Origin: Tenrec ecaudatus
Lineage: Eukaryota > Chordata > Mammalia > Afrosoricida > Tenrecidae
Assembly: GCF_050624435.1 (NCBI RefSeq)
Contig: NC_134538.1
Location: 125,966,937 to 126,030,936, forward strand
Reading direction: 5' to 3'
Length of the DNA stretch: 64,000 nt
In this document: piece by piece, positions 11,700 through 22,400 of the stretch
Numbering within the stretch: position 1 is the stretch's first letter
Layout: the number at the start of each line of letters is the position of its first letter
Notes under the pieces: model-generated
The model's database searches: none
What the model was told of the DNA's origin: nothing
What the model saw: only the letters and a program-made list of their open reading frames with translations
Position numbers and translations under genes: made by a program

Positions 11700-12115
11700 T
11701 TTCCTTTTTTTCATTTACACAGATTTTTATTCTTTTCATATATAGATAATGAAAGATAGCTTATTATTTCATACATTTAACACTTAAATAAGAACAATAA
11801 AAGAGACAGGCAAAACTAATGTTATAAGATATAATTGAATCATTGAATTGTATATTATGTGGATGAAGTACCAATAAAACTGTTTTTTAAAACTGTGTTT
11901 TAAAATATTAATTTAAAATATTTAAAAATTAAAAATATTAACGAAAAATTATTAAATGATACCTGCCAGAAAACAATAAAACTGTTATTTTAGATATTTC
12001 CATATTATTTCTTTCTTTAAACACTTCTATTGGAAAGTAATCCACATCATACAATTCAATAGTTCAATCAATTATATCAAGGAGAATTGTACAATCAGCC
12101 CACATCAAACAACTC
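11700..12115. repeat. Two family B tails in opposite orientation
   Basis: 11700-11893 ends in 'ccaataaaactg' after 'attgaatcattgaattgta', the same tail as 18380-18449. 12005-12115 has the reverse complement ('catacaattcaatagttcaa'). Family B looks like a second non-coding LINE-like family sharing some blocks with family A. The AT-rich DNA between the tails (11894-12004) may be part of one of them. Confidence 0.55.
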
Positions 12116-12148
12116 ACCCCCACACAATCATAGTTAAATGATTTTAAG

Positions 12149-12580
12149 ATGAGTTGTGCAATCTGTCTTTTAACTTCTTGACCGCTGCTTCCATGAGCAC
12201 TGACGATGAATCCAGGTAAAATTAAATCCTTGCCAATGTCAGTTTTTCTCTATTTATCATGATGTTGCTTATTGGTCTAGTCGCGAGGACTTTTGTTTGT
12301 TTTCTTTATGTTGACGTAGAATCCATACTCAAGACTGCAGTCTTGGCCTTCATCTGCAAGTGCTTCCAGTCCTCCGGGCTTTCAGAAAGGCAAGTTGGGT
12401 CATCGGAATATGGCAAGTTGTTAGTGAGCCTTCTACAGAACCTAATGGTTCTTCTTTGTATAGTCCAGTTTCTTAGATTGTTTACTGAGTGAGTATGGTG
12501 AACGGATACAACCAGATACAAACTTTTCAGATGTTCAGTCATGCACTGTCTCTTTGTTCTGTTCAAAGATTGACTCAGCT
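12149..12580 (-). mobile_element. RTE LINE fragment, reverse-transcriptase region
   Basis: Read on the minus strand, this covers the middle and C-terminal reverse-transcriptase region. Plus-strand markers are 'gaccgctgcttccatgagc', 'atcatgatgttgcttattgg', 'cttcatctgcaagtgcttcc' and 'gtatggtgaacggatacaac'. The frame is broken by many stops and indels. The same segment occurs at 36445-37063 and 59940-60405. Confidence 0.8.
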
Positions 12581-12790
12581 TTTGTCCAAAGACCCAAAGC
12601 ACCAGACCTACAGCCTTTGGGTTCATCTGGCTTGTGATGACTCACCCGACAGGACAGCGTTGAACTACTCACAAGGCACAGACTGCATCACCTGTCTCCG
12701 GTTCGTAGCTCAACCTTAACCCCCTGCACCAAGCCTCACGAGTTCTATGCATCAGATGTTGTAAATAGGTCTTGAAGCATGTAGGAATTA
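12581..12790. other. Unique sequence
   Basis: Short unrecognised stretch between an RTE piece and an AfroSINE. Confidence 0.4.
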
Positions 12791-12794
12791 CCAA

Positions 12795-12990
12795 AGTTCA
12801 TGTGCTACGTGGTGTAGTGATTACATGTTGGGCTGCTGTTAGATCAGCAGTTCAAAACCGCCATCTGCTCCAAGGGAGAAAGACAGGGCTTTCTACTCCT
12901 CTAAAGCGTTACAGTCTCAGACACTCACCAGGGCAGTTCTACCCTGTCCTGTTCAGTACCTACGAGGTGGCACTGACTTGATGGTAGTGA
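12795..12990 (+). repeat. AfroSINE, near full length
   Basis: Head 'tgtgctacgtggtgtagtg', B-box-like 'agttcaaaaccgcc', 'gctccaagggagaaagac', 'gttacagtctcaga', 'gggcagttctaccctgtcc' and tail 'cactgacttgatggtag' all occur in the family order. Confidence 0.85.
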
Positions 12991-13540
12991 ATTTGGTTTA
13001 GTTTGGTTGTCAAGGAAACCCTGCCCTCTCAGCAACTTCCTGGGTTTTATCTTCCTGAGACACATTCCGAGCTGGTTCATTTTGCCTCTGTGGTTAGTGC
13101 CTTTCCTCCTAGTGAAGAGTAATAGTGAAGAATTCATCCGCATACTTTCCACTGGTCCTTTTTTTTTCTTCAAAGCTGCTCTTTAGTTAAGTAGATTGTT
13201 TGCACGTTTGGTTTTTGTTACTAGAATAAGAAATAGACACACCCACAAGTGCAGCATCTCACGTGACTATAGTCTTGCTCTGGGCACTTTTACCATCAGG
13301 CAAGAGGTCAACTGGAAACGATTTTCTTTATCTCTGTTGCCAGACCACACTATCAAATTCAGCTTTTGTCTGAGGAAGAGCAAACAAAGAATTTGGCCTT
13401 CTAAACAGGATTCTTAGTATCCCCAAAGGCACCGTGCCTGTGTTTGCCTCCGCTCCTAACAAAATTATTGGCAATTTGAACCAACTGGTTGCATTTCAGG
13501 AAAAAAGTATGACAATCTATTTCTGTAAATATGACCTCTT
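12991..13540. other. Unique sequence
   Basis: No family or gene recognised. A plus-strand frame at 13196-13417 has no visible motif. Confidence 0.45.
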
Positions 13541-13544
13541 TGGA

Positions 13545-13672
13545 AACCTGATGAGCCAGTTTGACTCTGTCCCATAAGGTTGCTCTGAGTTGGAGCTCAC
13601 TGAAAGGCGCCTGATAAAATCAACAACATCATAGGGTTGCTAGAGTCAGAATCAATTCAATGGCAACAGGTA
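13545..13672 (+). repeat. AfroSINE tail with duplicated 3' segment
   Basis: Two successive matches to the AfroSINE 3' end occur: 'cataaggttgctctgagttgg' at about 13574 and 'catagggttgctagagtcag' at about 13630. This looks like a local tail duplication or two overlapping remnants. Confidence 0.6.
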
Positions 13673-13692
13673 GACAGGAATATACTGCAGAG

Positions 13693-14167
13693 CAGCGGTT
13701 CTCAACCTGGGGGTTGCGACCCCTTTGGGGAGTCGAATGACCCTTTCACAGGGGTCACCTAAGACCATCGGAAAACATATTTCCTATGGTCTTAGGAACG
13801 GAGACACCCCACTCCTCTATCCGTCACTAGGCGCGTCCGCCCACCTGCAGATACACCCACATACCCAGTGTGAAGACTTACCCATGGTACACCATGCTTC
13901 AAGACAAAATTTCATTGATTTGTAATTAGAAATAAATATTTCACAATACATAATTACATATTGTTTTTGTGATTAATCATTATGCTTTCATGATGTTCAA
14001 GTTGTAACAATGAAAATACATCCTGCATATCAGATATTTATATATGAGTCAACAGTAGCAAAATTACAGTTATGAGTAGCAACGAAAATAATCTCATGGT
14101 TGGGGGTGGCCACTATATGCGGAACTGTGTGAAAGCGTTGCGGCATTAGGAAGGTTGAGAACCACTG
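13693..14167 (+). mobile_element. SPIN-type hAT element, long form (475 bp)
   Basis: Terminal inverted repeats 'cagcggttctcaacc' at the left and 'ggttgagaaccactg' at the right bound the element. Next to them are the characteristic 'gcgacccctttgggg' and 'gcattaggaaggttgag' segments. The interior (13760-14050) is longer than in the two ~190-bp copies and includes 'acaatgaaaatacatcctg' and 'atgatgttcaagttgtaac'. The 8-bp flanks 'ctgcagag' (13685-13692) and 'ccatagag' (14168-14175) match at 5 of 8 positions. It has no transposase frame and depends on SPIN transposase. Confidence 0.85.
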
Positions 14168-14175
14168 CCATAGAG

Positions 14176-14929
14176 CCTTCTCATTCAATTGCACAAGAGT
14201 GTGAGGAGGAAACGGGACATTGTTTTAGGAAGTAAGACTCTGAGGCTAGCTTGTGGTTCTTGTAACAAGATCTTAAATTTATGTCAAGAACAGGAAAACA
14301 TGGAATTCAATGAATGTGTGATGATTTTGGAATCTTTATGACCAGGATTGTCAATGATCTGGCTACATAGTCTGTAACAGAATAATAAAACTAGTCTGTT
14401 TCATATATGTGTATATATTACAAATGCTTCAAATGCACTTCAGTTTAGTCAAGCAAGGCTGACTCCACATCCCATATATAGACCCATTTGAACCGAATAG
14501 GACAATAATACAAAACACTCATCTTTTTCATTTTTACGTGAGTTAAAATTTAGAGGTATTTAATTTATAAACTACACATAGCTTTCAAGATGAAAGAGAA
14601 ATCTCTCCGAGGGTCTCAATCAGAGAACGCCTGCAGCATCTAGAAAGTAAGTTTGCCGCAGACTGCTGTGGTTTCCTATGCATCCCTTTCGTTTGGTGTA
14701 AGACATTGCCTTAAAAAAACTTTCATAGCCTAATATTTTAATAATTATTTTGATACATAACTTATTTATGCAGTGTCTTCCTCTATCTAAAGGTTTTATT
14801 GTTCCCTAGCTAGACAACAAACAAGAAAAATGGAAATTCTAAGAAACTCTTATGTAGAGAATACTATAACTTGGATGCAATTTCAAGAAATAGGGGGAAA
14901 TAAGCCCTTTAATTTTGGAGTTTTACTTT
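14176..14929. other. Unique AT-rich sequence
   Basis: No repeat or gene recognised. Confidence 0.45.
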
Positions 14930-15136
14930 AACTACAATCAAGTCGATTCCAACTCACAGTGACCCTATAGGACAGAATATAATGGTTCTTTTGGGTTTCT
15001 GAAATGGTAATGTTACTTTTTATGGCACAAGAAAGCCTCATCTTTCTCCCACAGAAAAGTTGGTGGTTTTGACCTACTGTACTGGCATTGTGGTTAGCAG
15101 CCCAATTTGTAATCCACTATTCCACCAGGGCTCCTT
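14930..15136 (-). repeat. AfroSINE, near full length, reverse orientation
   Basis: The plus strand reads 'aatcaagtcgattccaactc', 'gaccctataggacagaata', 'ctcatctttctcccacag', 'gtggttagcagcccaattt' and 'ccaccagggctcc'. It ends directly at a TA microsatellite. Confidence 0.9.
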
Positions 15137-15138
15137 GG

Positions 15139-15139
15139 A

Positions 15140-15173
<34 letters not shown>

Positions 15174-15330
15174 ATTGGGGGCTCGTACAATGCTTACCAC
15201 AATCCATACATGCATCCATTGTGTCAAGCACACTTGTACACTTGCCGCCATCATCATTCTCAAAACATTTTCTTTCTACTTGCGCCCTTGGAATCAGCTC
15301 CTCCATTTTCCCCCTCCCTCCCGAAATCTG
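15139..15330 (-). mobile_element. Family A tail fragment next to a TA microsatellite
   Basis: A (TA)n run (about 15139-15164) is followed by the family A 3' tail in reverse ('attttattgggggctcgtac', 'atccattgtgtcaagcac', 'ttggaatcagctcctcc'). It is truncated after about 165 bp. Confidence 0.75.
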
Positions 15331-15539
15331 TTTAGTATTTGATGGGCACTTGTAGTATTTATAGTTTCCCCTTCTGGGAATACAGAAATTATCAAAAGAG
15401 ACCACGTCCCTGCGTACAGTCGGAGGAGGAACCCTAGGGAGCCACCCTCTTCTGCCTTAGAGAATTGCCCAGAATCAACCCGATGACAGTGAGTGTAATA
15501 GGCGTGGCGTGTGAAGCTGGTGAGCATCATCATGATTTT

Positions 15540-15977
15540 GTGATATTGGACATTGTTTCATGGGTTTATTTGCCACCCATATCCATTGGTAAAATGTATG
15601 TTCAAATCTTTTGCCTACTTTTGATTAGAGTATTTATTTTCAGTATGGGATTGTCCTCCTTCTGTGCTGAGTGCAAGTCTCCACACAGGGGATCTGCCAT
15701 TATTCCCCCCACTCCATGACTTGTCATCTCCCACTCTCCGCAGTCCTTTGAAATGCAAAAGCCAGTTGGATGGAGTGCACTTTTTCAGCTTTTTTTTCTT
15801 TGTAGGCTATTACTTTAAGAAATCTTTGCATAATTTAAGGTCAGGAAGATTTTCTCCTGTGCATCTCTACAGAAGGTCTATAGTTTATCATTTTGCCTTT
15901 AGCCCACACTGCATCTTGAGTTGACGTTTTTAAGCTGGTGTGAGTTATCTGTAGAATCTCATCTTTTCATGTTGTTA
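15540..15977 (-). mobile_element. Old L1, reverse orientation, piece 1
   Basis: The plus strand holds the reverse complement of an L1 ORF2 region ('ctttaagaaatctttgcata', 'aaggtcaggaagattttctc', 'cacactgcatcttgagttga'). Further pieces of the same L1, in collinear order, are at 16610-16866, 18450-18690, 19676-19745 and 19905-20675. No open frame survives. Confidence 0.7.
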
Positions 15978-16405
15978 GGTGCCCTCACGCCAGGTCCCTT
16001 CCTCACCAGCCCTGCCATGCCGTGGCTGGTGTTACAGTCACCGCATCAAGCCCTCTCATGGAAGGTCTTATTCTTTCCCATGGATGCTCTTCTTTACAGT
16101 GCATGCCGTCATTTCCCCGGACTTGCCCCTGCTGATAAAACGTGTCCACAGTACATGAGACCAAATCTCACCATCCTTGCCTCTAAAGAACATTCTGCCT
16201 GTACTTCTTCCTAGACAGATTTGTTTGCTCTTCTGGTAGTCTAAGATATTTTCAGTATTCCTCACCAGCACTGTAATTCAAACACATCAGCTCTCCCTTG
16301 GTCTTTCTTATTTATTGTCTGGCTTTCACACGTACATGCAGCAAGTGAAAACACCTTGAGTTGGGTGAGATGCACCTCAGTATGACGTTCAAACAGTAAA
16401 AACAC
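15978..16405 (-). mobile_element. RTE LINE 3' fragment inside the old L1
   Basis: Plus-strand blocks 'aatctcaccatccttgcctc', 'aagaacattctgcctgtact' and 'acatcagctctcccttggtc' match the RTE 3' UTR in reverse. It separates two L1 pieces, so it inserted later than the L1. Confidence 0.75.
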
Positions 16406-16605
16406 ACTCACCACCTTCTAATCAATTCTGACTCACGGCGACCCTATACGACAGGGTAGAATTGTTCCTGCTGGTTTCTGAGACTGTTACTCTTTATGGG
16501 GGTGGAAAGCCTCACCTTTCTGCCTCAGAGAGGCTGGTGGTTTCAAACCGATGACCTTGTGGATCTTAGCCCAACTTGTAACCACTACTCTACCAGCGTT
16601 CCTCC
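16400..16605 (-). repeat. AfroSINE, near full length, reverse orientation
   Basis: Plus-strand blocks 'ctaatcaattctgactcacg', 'cgaccctatacgacagggta', 'agcctcacctttctgcctc' and 'accactactctaccagc' are in family order. It sits between RTE and L1 pieces. Confidence 0.85.
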
Positions 16606-16609
16606 AGTA

Positions 16610-16866
16610 AGCCATCGGTTGATGGCTTTTTCATAGATGCCCTTTGCCAAGTCAAGCAAGTTCTATTTTAGTTCCAGTGTGCTAGGAGTTCTTTTAGAAA
16701 GGGATATTGGATTTTTTTAGCCAAATAGTCTTTCTGTATATATTGAGACGATGACATGGTGTTCTTTATTTATTCTATAAATATGATGCATTGCAGTTAT
16801 TGACATATCCTGGGATAAATCCCAGTTGGTTGTGATATGTCTGTAATTATTTTAAAGATTGTTGGA
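16610..16866 (-). mobile_element. Old L1, reverse orientation, piece 2
   Basis: It contains 'tttcatagatgccctttgcc', 'ctgtatatattgagacgatg' and 'cctgggataaatcccagttgg', which are the reverse complement of conserved L1 ORF2 sequence. It is interrupted at 16866 by the composite insertion that follows. Confidence 0.8.
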
Positions 16867-18459
16867 ATCAAAATACACAAAGGGAAAAGTGTCAGAGCCT
16901 AAATTGTGAACAACCAATTTGTAAAGACTATGGAGGTCAGTGGGAACCCAGAATCCATCTGCAGAGTATTAGTCAGAATAAGCTTCTTGCAGATCCCCTC
17001 TAGCCACAAGCGAGGGATTCGAACAGCTCTACACTACTATCAGACAGAAATTATTGTAAACTTCATGATGGTGGATGGAACCATGGTACAATATGATACT
17101 TGGTCAGCTGACCTCCCTCTTGACTCAACCTGAATTTTCTCTAGGAGCAAGTTGTTCCACAACAGAAACTTCTTCTTTGACTTTTTAATGATAGTCTTTC
17201 TTTCTTATTCTTTATTTGTATTTTTACCTTTGTATCATTATGATTATTCTCGCCATTTGGGGGTGGGTTCTTTTTGTTTGTTTCTGTGGGGTTTCCAGTT
17301 TGTAAAGCACAGAATGAGTAGATGCATAGAGACAATAACTGATGCAGTGGTTTGTCAGGGATGTGGAGGGTGGGTGGGAAGTCACGAGGGTGAGGGGATT
17401 TGGAGAACAAACAAGGAATGCGGGAGGGAGGTGGGAGAAAGTACTAGAACTAATTGGGATGATGTATCTACAACTCATTTTAAAAGCAATGTAACCATGG
17501 AGTGTATGATTTATAAATACTATATCAAGAAAACTACTTAAACAATAAAAATATAATAGGAAGAAGAAACCAAATTTGACCCATCGTGAGTATGGATGAA
17601 GGAGATCTTCAGAGGTGTTGCTTACGGGCATGGAGTTTATGTTAATAGGGGTAGAATAATTTGGAAAAGGATATCAATAATAATTTACAGCATGAAGAGT
17701 ATAATCAATGGCCCTCAATTATACATATAGAAGTTGTGGAACTGGAGAATGTTTTGTTGTGTATATTTTTGCCTGTATTTTTCTGGGTACTTTAGAGAAA
17801 CAAATCCACAGAAACTCATGTATAAGAGAGTTTTATATAATGGTCAAGTGCACATCAAGAAAACATCCCAACCCAGTGCTCTCCAAACCCACAAGTCCAA
17901 CATTAACCCACATGTCTGACACCATTCTACAAAGTCCTCCTCCATCTCACAAAACATACACTATGCCACTGACTGTAGGAGGTAAGCCAAATCCATGAAC
18001 GTGTAAGCATCTCAACACTGGCAGGGTTCTACACACGGCTGTTCCAGCACCCAAGGCTGCATTGGGGTAGGTCCATGGGGCTTCTCCTTGGGGGTGTCTT
18101 GCAGGAAGTGAGCCTTGCCAGCTGAAGCAGGGAACTGGCTAAGGCAGCTGCACCCTGGTCCAACCATCACAAAGCAAGAGACTCGAGAACTAGAAAGGTG
18201 AGGCTCACTGAGCCATTTAGCCCTCCGCCCTTTAATTAACCCCACATGTGTTTATCAGCAGGTTGGCAAAAAAAAAAAATTAACTATCTCATTGCCACAA
18301 TTCAAAAACAATTGCATACATAGCAATGAGTACAAAGAAGAAGAAAATGCTCTAGAATTGAATGAGGTGATGACTATACAATGCTTGACATGATTGAATT
18401 ATTGAATTGTATGACATGTTGGAAGAAGTGCTAATAAAACTGTTAAAATGATTGTTGGA
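16857..18459 (+). mobile_element. 1.6-kb composite insertion in L1 (family B plus LTR) with 10-bp target duplication
   Basis: 'gattgttgga' occurs at 16857-16866 and 18450-18459, and the L1 sequence is continuous across it. Inside, 17150-17560 and 18290-18449 resemble family B (compare 61140-61470). The family B tail 'gtgctaataaaactg' ends the insertion. Between them is an LTR-like block. The simplest reading is a family B element with a later LTR insertion. Confidence 0.65.
17757..18268 (-). mobile_element. Solo LTR of the 0.5-kb LTR family, opposite orientation
   Basis: Its left part ('ctgggtactttagagaaac', 'aaaacatcccaacccagtg', 'aaagtcctcctccatctcac') is the reverse complement of the right part of the LTRs at 25340-25891 and 57258-57762. 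The right end ('tttatcagcaggttggca') corresponds to the left end of the 27967 copy. No target duplication was established. Confidence 0.65.
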
Positions 18460-18690
18460 TTCAGTTTGCAAGACTTTCGATAAGAAGACTGAAGTCTATT
18501 TTCTGGAGGAATATTGTCTAATTTTGAAATTGGAGCTATGCTGGCCTCATAAAATTAGTTAGGAAGTGTTAGCTACTTTTCAATTTTGATCAAGAGTTTG
18601 TTTAGAATTCTCATTATTTCTTCCTTAACTGTTTAATAGAAGGCAAATGGGCCTGGGGTTTTCTCTTGTGGGTAGCTTTCCATCACAAAT
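18460..18690 (-). mobile_element. Old L1, reverse orientation, piece 3
   Basis: 'attcagtttgcaagactttcg', 'gctatgctggcctcataaaa' and 'ttaggaagtgttagctact' match L1 ORF2 in reverse and continue directly from piece 2 across the composite insertion. Confidence 0.8.
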
Positions 18691-18709
18691 CCAATATTGA
18701 AAGAGAGAG

Positions 18710-19620
18710 AGCGTCTGCATTATCCACCGTTGCGATAACAGGGACACTCCAAGTGGATACCTTGAACAAATGCGATTCATTTTCCTAGAAAATGGGAGGC
18801 TAGAAGTCCGAGGAGAGCGTCAGCCCTCTCTGTCTCCCTTGGAGGAAATCGGAAGCTCAGCCTCTACCCTGCTTGGGTCAAAGCTACACAGCTTTTTAGC
18901 TCTACTGATGAGTGCCCAGGGGCACCTTACACTGCCAGGGGCACTCCTGCCTGAAGTCACTCCGCTTTCTCTCCATCTGTGGGTTGATTCCTAGGCTGTC
19001 TCACACTGGTCTCCCGGTTCAGGTCTATCAAGCTGCTCTGCAGCCATTGAACAATCTAATCTGGCACACTGTGGTGTTCAGCACTCTGTGTCTTCTCCTT
19101 CTAGCAGGTCCTCAGCTAAGAGGAACTCCGCTCCCATCTCTTCTTGGTGATATTGAGGTCTCTTGATATCTATTTGCTTGCTTAATTTCTTTCACAACCA
19201 CAAGTAGATTGAAATAAACAACCTAATCCTGTAGATTGGATACTGCATCATTAACATAACCTCCTCGAATCTAACATAATTAAAAATACCCTCAAACCAC
19301 TGCCATAGCATCCTGTAGAACAGAGTAGAACTGCCCCTGTGGGTTCCAAGGCTGTAAATCTTTGCAGGAGAAGACAGCCTCACTGTTGTCCTGTTAGTTG
19401 TTGGTGGGTTTAAATCTGCCTACCTTGTGGTTAATAGTTCAATGCACAATCCTCTACACCACAGGGCTCCTTCATTAACATCATAGAGGTTAGGACTGAC
19501 AACACACAAGAACAATTACATCAGATCACAAAATGGAACATAATTACATAATACTGAGAGCATTCCCTAACCAAGTTGACACATCTTTCAAGGGTACACA
19601 ATTCAATTCCTAACACAGGG
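18710..19620. repeat. Old LTR-like dispersed repeat split by an AfroSINE
   Basis: The segment 18710-19290 ('ggaggctagaagtccgag', 'cattaacataacctcctcg') and 19480-19620 ('gaggttaggactgacaac', 'acacaattcaattcctaac') read as two halves of one old repeat of LTR character. It lies within L1 sequence. I cannot name the family; open frames here are chance. Confidence 0.45.
19300..19475 (-). repeat. AfroSINE, reverse orientation
   Basis: Plus-strand blocks 'acagagtagaactgcccct', 'ccaaggctgtaaatctttgc', 'aagacagcctcactgttg' and 'ctacaccacagggctcct' are in order. Confidence 0.85.
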
Positions 19621-19675
19621 TTTTTCGTACTGTCCTTTTCAAGTGCACTTTGATAGGTTGTGTCTTTAAAGTTAA

Positions 19676-20675
19676 TGCCAATTTTATCAAAGCTGTTGAA
19701 TTTCTTGGCATACATTTCGTTATATTTCTTTACTCTCCTTTTTAATGGCTTATGAGGCTATCAGTTCAAAACCACCAGCTCCTGGGGAGGAAGATGAAGC
19801 TTTCTACCTCTGTAAAGAGCTACAGTCTCAGAAACCCAGAGAGGCAGTTTTACTTTGTCATGTAAGGTTGCTAAAGTCAGAACTCATGGCAGTGAGTCAT
19901 CCTTCTTAAAATCTTTATCTGTAGTGATGTCACCTCTTCTATTTCTGATATTAGTAATTTGTGTCTTCTCTTTTTTTCAATAATGTAAAGAGAATTATAT
20001 GGATTTTATCTATCTTTTAAACGAACTAGTTGCGGAGTTTCAATAAATAAAGAAAAAAATTTTCGGTTTCTATTCTGATTTTTATAGTTCGTTTGGACTG
20101 CTTGAGATTTCATTTGTTCTTCTTTACCTATTTTCCCAAAGTCAAAATTGAAGTCATTGTTTTTCTTCTCCAATGTAGCACTTAGTACAACAAATAACCC
20201 ATTCAGTGCTACTTTAGTTTAGAGGTGTGATTTCCCTTTCATCCAGTCTAGACCGCTTCTTAATTTCCCTCTTAGTTTCTTCTTTGACCCATAGGTTTCT
20301 TCAATGTGTCTACATACTTGTGATTTTCCAGAGATCATTCTACTATTTATTCCCAATTCACTGTATTTTAGTCAGGGAATTTTGTATTAATTTATGTTTT
20401 TAAATGTATGATTTATGGCCTTGAATAACATCAACTTTGGCCAATATTGCACGTGACCTTTGGAAGAACGTGTAATCCGCAGTTGGTCAATAGACTGTGT
20501 CAATTAGGTCACAATGCTGTTCAAGTCATTTATTAACATCCTGTCTACTTGTTCGATTATTGAAAATGGGGTATCCAAACTGGGAACTACAACTGTGGCC
20601 TGGTCTATTCTGCTCTGAATTTCTATCAGTTTTTGTTTAATGTATTTTGAAACTTTATATTCAGCACATAAATGT
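19676..20675 (-). mobile_element. Old L1, reverse orientation, pieces 4 and 5, split by an AfroSINE
   Basis: Piece 4 (19676-19745, 'ttcttggcatacatttcg') and piece 5 (19905-20675, 'agtgatgtcacctcttctat', 'taatttgtgtcttctctttt', 'gtttctattctgatttttat') continue the ORF2 region of the same L1. A plus-strand AfroSINE (19748-19903) lies between. Neither piece is open. Confidence 0.75.
19748..19903 (+). repeat. AfroSINE inside L1
   Basis: 'gctatcagttcaaaaccacc', 'tacctctgtaaagagctacag', 'cagaaacccagagaggcag' and 'ggttgctaaagtcagaactc' follow the family order. The head is truncated. Confidence 0.85.
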
Positions 20676-21640
20676 TATGTGCTCTTGATATTTCTTCCCC
20701 TGTCTCAAGTAGTTTTCTGTAACACATAAGCTGGTCAGAACCTGCATAATCTCAAGGCAGACACTCTGCAAATCTATGAAGTTCGCTTTCTCGGCAGCTT
20801 TCTCTCTGATGTTCTGCCCGATAGAATCTAAGTGTCTCCTGGCTCCCACTACCCAGGGGGGCTGCTGAACTCTGCCCAGTTCCCTCACTTCTGCATCGCA
20901 GCCTTGACACTTTATCCCATCCCTACACTGTGGGATTTTAGTCTTCACCTCACGATGTCCTACCGCTCAGATATCCCCCTCCTCCCTTGTCAGATGACAG
21001 ATGTCACCCGAGTATTTCTTTCACGTACTTTGACTACGTTTTTTAGTTGTTTCAGATGAAACTGTAACTCCAGAAGTAGAAGTGTTAACTCCAAATTACA
21101 TTTTAATCTTGAGCCTTACTTTCCTGGTTCTGTATTCCGATCCCCCCTACTCCATTTCTTTGATGGTGGTTTTTATGTGGACATATGGGGAATGACAATT
21201 GCTAGACATGGGGAGAAATTAGAGGGAATGAGCTGACAGATGGAAAATATGGTTAAAAAAAGAAAAAATGGCAGGGGAGAAACAGGCACAGAATGAGAAC
21301 AAGCAGTCAGATCCTGGCTAAAGGATGCGATAGAAACTATTAAACCCAATTCTCACCTTTAACAACCCTAATATGTGGTGTCAGGAAGACACAAGCTATT
21401 TTTTTCATCTTAGAAGCTTTAATATGCCAGTAAGCTTTGCTTTCTCCCTCATCCTCAGAGCATCCAAGAAAGACACAACTGTAGGATTTGTCATCTGCTT
21501 CTCAGAGAGTGAGAGCTCAAAGTTGTTTGATAAGTGACCAAGGAAAGGTCACCCAAAGAACTAAGACCGAGATGAGCACTCGAAGCTCTATCTTTTTATT
21601 ACTTTGTTCATCTGGGGAGAGAGCCAGATGCGGTACCAAA
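20676..21640. other. Unique sequence
   Basis: No repeat or gene recognised. Opposed short frames at 20661-20948 and 20832-21059 show no domain. Confidence 0.45.
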
Positions 21641-21644
21641 CACG

Positions 21645-21679
<35 letters not shown>

Positions 21680-21680
21680 T
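21645..21680. repeat. (GC)n-(AC)n microsatellite
   Basis: A short 'gcgcgcgc' run passes into about 13 AC units. Confidence 0.95.
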
Positions 21681-21689
21681 GTTCTAATG

Positions 21690-21830
21690 CTTCCACTAAC
21701 TAGTAGTGCAGCCTTGTTAGTAGTCACCTCACTTCTCTAGGGCTCAATTTCCTCACCGGAAAGTAGAGTAGGAACTCCTACTTGAGAGGCTGAGGTGAGG
21801 AGGAAATGAAGTGATGCACAGAACATTTTA
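21690..21830 (-). repeat. MIR element, reverse orientation
   Basis: 'ctaactagtagtgcagcctt', 'acctcacttctctagggctc' and 'aatttcctcaccggaaagta' are the reverse complement of the MIR core. Confidence 0.65.
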
Positions 21831-22149
21831 ATAGCACCTAGGACAGTATGACAGGTACAGTTCTAAGTATTAGTTCTTCGAAAAGGATTTGTATTTTACT
21901 GGGAGGAAGACTTTGATAAAAAGGGATTGATATGCAACTGTAAGGAACAAACAATAGCTGGAAAGGACACAGATATTGTTTGGGTAGGGGACTTTCAAGG
22001 CTCCTCTGGTCATCCCACAGCCCCACCTCTTTTAGATCATTTATCAGGTCATTTTAGCCCTGAAATTCATTCCTCAGGGAAGATTTGGGGTCAGAAGACC
22101 TGAGATTCATTTCCTAGGAATCTGACCTTCCATGGATTTTTTTTAGCTC
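21831..22149. other. Unique sequence
   Basis: No family or gene recognised. Confidence 0.4.
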
Positions 22150-22400
22150 TTCTTGGCTGTTAACATGAGGATAAGAATGACAATCATTTATCAAGAACTT
22201 GTTGTGTTCTCAGTTATTGCACTAAGCACTTTGCACATATTATTATTTAATCCAACCATTTGTTATTATCTCCATTTTATAGATGAGGCAACTGAGATGC
22301 AAAGATGTCAAGTCACTTGCCCAAGATCACACACAACACAAGTTGGAATAGGTACCCATCCTATTTCTGTGCCAGTCCACATGCCCACAACAGGATAATG
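22150..22400 (+). repeat. MIR element, well preserved
   Basis: 'cactaagcactttgcacata', 'ttattatctccattttatag', 'atgaggcaactgagatgcaa' and 'cacttgcccaagatcacac' are the diagnostic MIR core and flank in order. Confidence 0.9.

Noticed and set aside
12795..12870. tRNA gene in the SINE heads
   Set aside because: The tRNA-like heads lack a foldable cloverleaf and lie in every AfroSINE. They are SINE promoters, not tRNA genes.
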